Positions 60,241 to 64,000 of a stretch of 64,000 nt of DNA are shown here, one piece after another. The number at the start of each line of letters is the position of its first letter. The stretch's first letter is position 1. The stretch is from Panulirus ornatus (taxonomy: Eukaryota > Arthropoda > Malacostraca > Decapoda > Palinuridae). The translations under genes were made by a program, and so were the position numbers. Location of the stretch: contig NC_092271.1 of the NCBI RefSeq assembly GCF_036320965.1, positions 23,348,536 through 23,412,535 on the forward strand. The letters are read 5' to 3'. The notes under the pieces are model-generated. The model saw nothing but the letters and a program-made list of their open reading frames with translations, was not told the origin of the DNA and ran no database searches.

Positions 60241-60640
60241 ATTTATTTGAAAGGCATATTGTCAATAACACTTTACATATAAGCAACCTCCTGTACCTTC
60301 CATCAACATCTGTTTAAGGTCTTTTTGTTCAGCAGAGTCACAGGGATGGGGTTCCACTTCAGAATCTGTGAGAAATGAAAATGATAATACATGAAAACAG
60401 TCATTTCATAGCAAATTATTCCCCTTAGAATTATCACTGCATACTTTTATGATAAGAATACATTTACTTAATGCTTTATAAGTTTCACATTCTATATCAT
60501 CTTGCCAAAAAGCACACTTGGAAAAACCTCAGTCACAGCAATATCCCAGCATTCCATATACATAGTGCATCACATGGTCCAATACACTGTACTTAGAAAA
60601 TAAGGTTTTCCTTTAAGAGAGGATATGAATGTTGATGACT

Positions 60641-60883
60641 AAGTATAATAAATAAATTAATAATATACGTCAGCGATGTAGTGCAAGGAAACAGACAAAG
60701 ATTGGCCCAACTCACCCACATACACATGAATATGCATAAACACCCATACGCTTACATATACATACATATACATTTCAATGTATACATACATATACAGGCA
60801 CAGACATATACATATATACACATGTACATATTCATACTTGCTACCTTCATCCATTCCTGTCGCCACCCCACCACACATGAAAT

Positions 60884-60956
<73 letters not shown>

Positions 60957-61080
60957 CTCCAGTGATTCAGCACCAGGGAAAGACAAAAAGGCCACATTTG
61001 TTCACACTCAGTATCTAGCTATGTGTAATGCACTGAAACCACAGCTCCCTTTCCACATCCAGGCCCCACAGACCTTTCCA
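60641..61080 (-). mobile_element. LINE 3' UTR fragment
   Basis: Minus orientation, from an (AATA)-type tail at 60641-60670 through the core (gtagtgcaaggaaacagaca), a long (AC)n inserted at 60888-60953, and on to the ggaaaggtctgtggggcctg block at about 61080. No coding part is present. Confidence 0.8.
60888..60953. repeat. (AC)n microsatellite inside LINE 3' UTR fragment
   Basis: About 33 AC units at the position where other copies have a short C/A-rich stretch. Confidence 0.96.
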
Positions 61081-61103
61081 TATATATATATATATATATA
61101 TAT

Positions 61104-61310
61104 GGATAAAGGCAAGCAAGTATGGATATGTATATGCCTGTGTATGTGTATATGTTGATATATGTGTATATGTATGTATGTATGTACGGGCCTTTATGTA
61201 TATACATGTGTATATGAGTGGATGGGCCATTCTTCGTCTGTTTCCTGGTGCTACCTCGCTGACCTGAGAAATAGCAATTAAGTATAATTATAAATAAATA
61301 ATAACATATA
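61104..61310 (+). mobile_element. LINE-tail fragment, head-to-head with its neighbour
   Basis: Plus orientation, from ataaaggcaagcaagtatgg through the TGTA-rich middle to the terminal core gggccattcttcgtctgttt (61218) and an (AATA)n tail. The preceding minus-strand copy is separated from it only by (AT)n at 61081-61103. Confidence 0.78.
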
Positions 61311-61600
61311 CTTACATATCAACATATACATATATACATACATAAACACACACACAGACATATACATATTAACACGTACATATTCATGCTTGCCTTCATC
61401 CTTTTCCAGTGCCACCCCTCCCCACAGGAAACAGCATCACCACTCCTTGCAAAACGTCTGAGGTAAACCACGGAATGGTCTGTGAAGCATGGCTGTGAAT
61501 AGGGAGATGTGTTTTTGGTGCATTACACATGACAGCTAGAAACTGAGTGTGAACAAATGTGGCTTTTTTTGTCTTTTCCTGGCGCTACCTCACTGTAATT
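61311..61600 (+). mobile_element. Rearranged LINE 3' UTR fragments in opposite orientations
   Basis: The first part (61311-61430) is the minus-strand TACA-rich middle and gccaccc block. The second part (61440-61600) is plus strand, from gaggtaaaccacggaatg through the ttacacatgacagctagaaa block to ggcgctacctcactg. The two halves belong to the same 3' UTR but point in opposite directions. Confidence 0.7.
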
Positions 61601-61720
61601 AATACTGGTTGGTGTTTTTGTCAAACTCAATCAACCAATTTAATCCAAAACTATAAAATATACAGCTAGCATTAAAAACAATAAAACATATGACATAATA
61701 TATTCACCTTCACTTTCTTC

Positions 61721-61940
61721 CCTTAAGTATAGTAAATAAATAAATAATATACTTCAGTGAGGTAGAGCAAGGAAACAGACAGGGAATGGTCCAACTCACC
61801 CAAATACACATGAATATACATAAATGCACATACACTCACATATATATACATATACATTTCAATGTATACATACATATACATGCACAGACACATACATATT
61901 AACACATGTACATATTCATACTTGCTGCCTTCATCCATGA
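61721..61940 (-). mobile_element. LINE-tail fragment
   Basis: Minus orientation: AATA-type tail at 61728-61752, core gaggtagagcaaggaaacag at 61759, TACA-rich middle, then the cttcatccatgaac end at about 61940 where similarity stops. Confidence 0.78.
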
Positions 61941-62498
61941 ACTACTGTTAATGGTAATTCAACTGCCTCCTGGGATACTGGCAATATTACCATCATATTC
62001 CACAAATATTGTATCCTGTTTTAAAGTCATAAATAATGTTACATTTACGTTATGATGTGAATCCCAACTTTTCAACTACACTAAGAGTCAGGAATAAAAG
62101 TTTTCATCAACAACTCTAACACTCACAGGAAAAGCAGAAGATAAAAGGTAACCATTCCTATACTGATCTTCTTTGCAGTATGCTGCACCCCACACAGGGA
62201 GCACTTAGTTGCATTGTTGTTTTATCTTTTAGGTAAATGACGTTTAGCACTCTTTATCTTCAACAACTGCAATGAATAAAACATAAGTTTAATATTAACT
62301 TTATGAAGTACAGTCAAATTTAAAACTTTTCACTACCAACCTATCTATAACATGGATCACATATATTCCTTCAGTAAAAGTGGAACAACATTGCTTACAT
62401 TTAAATTTTCTGATACACTCACATCTTATTGCTTATAATCTATAATTGTTATTATCAATCTCAGTCTCAACATTAATATAATATGTGTGACTCTAGTC

Positions 62499-62502
<4 letters not shown>
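61941..62502. other. AT-rich single-copy DNA between LINE fragments
   Basis: No repeat or coding signal is recognised. Confidence 0.5.

Positions 62503-62567
<65 letters not shown>
62503..62567. repeat. (AT)n tail of LINE copy
   Basis: About 32 AT units followed by T8, at the 3' end of the minus-strand LINE. Confidence 0.96.
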
Positions 62568-62570
<3 letters not shown>

Positions 62571-64000
62571 TTTTGGCTTTGTCGCTGTCTCCCGCGTCTG
62601 CGAGGTAGCGCAAGGAAACAGACGAAAGAAATGGCCCAACCCACCCCCATACACATGTATATAGATACGTCCACACACACAAATACACATACCTACACAG
62701 CTTTCCATGGTTTACCCCAGACGCTTCACATGCCCTGATTCAATCCACTGACAGCACGTCAACCACGGTATACCACATGGAAACAATTCACTCTATTCCT
62801 TGCCCTCCTTTCACCCTCCTGCATGTTCAGGCCCCGATCACACAAAATCTTTTTCACTCCATCTTTCCACTTCCAATTTGGTCTCCCACTTCTCCTCGTT
62901 CCCTCCACCTAAGACACATATATCCTCTTGGTCAATCTTTCCTCACTCATTTTCTCCATGTGACCAAACCATTTCAAAACATCTTCTTCTGCTCTCTCAA
63001 CCACGCTCTTTTTATTTCCACACATCTCTCTTACCCTTACGTTACTTACTCGATCAAACCACCTCACACCACACATTGTCCTCAAACATCTCATTTCCAG
63101 CACATCCATCCTCCTGTGCACAACTCTATCCATAGCACACGCCTCGCAATCATACAACATTGTTGGAACCACTATTCCTTCAAACATACCCATTTTTGCT
63201 TTCCGAGATAATGTTCTCGACTTCCACACATTCTTCAAGGCTCCCAGGATTTTCGCCCCCTCCCCCACCCTATGATCCACTTCCGCTTCCATGGTTCCAT
63301 CCACTGCCAGATCCACTCCCAGATATCTAAAACACTTTACTTCCTCCAGTTTTTCTCCATTCAAACTTACCTCCCAACTGACTTGACCCTCAACCCTACT
63401 GTACCTAATTACCTTGCTCTTATTCACATTTACTCTTAACTTTCTTCTTTCACACACTTTACCAAACTCAGTCACCAGCTTCTGCAGTTTCTCACATGAA
63501 TCAGCCACCAGCGCTGTATCATCAGCGAACAACAACTGACTCACTTCCCAAGCTCTCTCATCCCCAACAGACTTCATACTTGCCCCTCTTTCCAAGACTC
63601 TTGCATTCACCTCCCTAACAACCCCATCCATAAACAAATTAAAGAACCATGGAGACATCACACACCCCTGCCACAAACCTACATTCACTGAGAACCAATC
63701 ACTTTCCTCTCTTCCTACACGTACACATGCCTTACATCCTCGATAAAAACTTTTCACTGCTTCTAACAACTTGCCTCCCACACCATATATTCTTAATACC
63801 TTCCACAGAGCATCTCTGTGAACTCTATCATATGCCTTCTCCAGATCCATAAATGCTACATACAAATCCATTTGCTTTTCTAAGTATTTCTCACATACAT
63901 TCTTCAAAGCAAACACCTGATCCACACATCCTCTACCACTTCTGAAACCACACTGCTCTTCCCCAATCTGATGCTCTGTACATGCCTTCACCCTCTCAAT
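62503..64000 (-). mobile_element. LINE retrotransposon copy running off the window, catalytic motifs intact
   Basis: Read on the minus strand, the copy enters at 64000 and runs to its natural stop at about 62759. It encodes the RT fingers/palm with motif A FMDLEKAYD (first Asp catalytic), motif B GLWQGCVMSP and motif C FADDTAL, followed by the same thumb and C-terminal region as the 17-kb copy. A TAG at 62911-62909 replaces a Glu codon of the 17-kb copy; downstream of it the frame stays open to the natural stop. The 3' UTR here is short (62570-62758) and ends in poly-A and (AT)n (62503-62567 on the plus strand). The endonuclease region would lie beyond the window. Confidence 0.9.

Overview
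This window is eukaryotic genomic DNA, most likely from an arthropod and probably a decapod crustacean. The sequence shows a spliced gene with GT-AG introns, one midnolin (MIDN)-type locus, arthropod-style non-LTR (LINE) retrotransposons, a tRNA-derived SINE and a very heavy load of di-, tri- and tetranucleotide microsatellites. The taxon is an inference. There are no bacterial-type operons, CRISPR arrays or rRNA genes.

Layout. Bases 1 to about 38,000 are GC-richer, strand-asymmetric and saturated with (CT)n/(GA)n, (AC)n/(GT)n and (AT)n microsatellites and with many minisatellites (22, 25, 42, 43, 52 bp and a multiple-of-three unit). I find no convincing cellular gene there. The recognisable interspersed elements are a LINE tail at about 6.35 kb, a LINE 3' half with an unbroken C-terminal frame at 17.16-18.24 kb, and a tRNA-derived SINE at 19.06 kb. 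Most long open frames there are microsatellites read as Ser-Leu, Arg-Glu, Tyr-Ile or Cys-Val repeats. From about 38-40 kb the sequence becomes AT-rich and mostly single-copy.

The gene. Five exons on the + strand between 43,331 and 51,743 encode the last 597 residues of midnolin (Drosophila homologue: stuxnet), a nuclear adaptor that feeds substrates to the proteasome without ubiquitin. Both conserved substrate-binding (Catch) segments and the basic C-terminal helix region are present. The N-terminal ubiquitin-like domain is not recognised in the window, so its exons must lie upstream or have escaped notice. The protein carries a (His-X)n tract, a poly-His tract and long Ser/Asn/Gly tracts that mirror the microsatellite character of the genome. 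The AT-rich, repeat-poor stretch from 51.7 to about 58.3 kb is the candidate 3' UTR and 3' flank.

Retroelements. One LINE family accounts for copies at 17.16-18.24 (+), 40.82-43.14 (-), 49.7-50.33 (-, very decayed, inside a midnolin intron), 58.41-59.23 (-), 59.23-60.13 (+) and 62.50-64.00 kb (-, running off the window). The last keeps the reverse transcriptase catalytic motifs and shows one nonsense codon. Its 3' UTR tail also occurs alone, without coding sequence, at many places, which suggests a non-autonomous partner family that borrows the LINE 3' end. The 58.4-62.0 kb interval is a nest of such fragments in alternating orientation.
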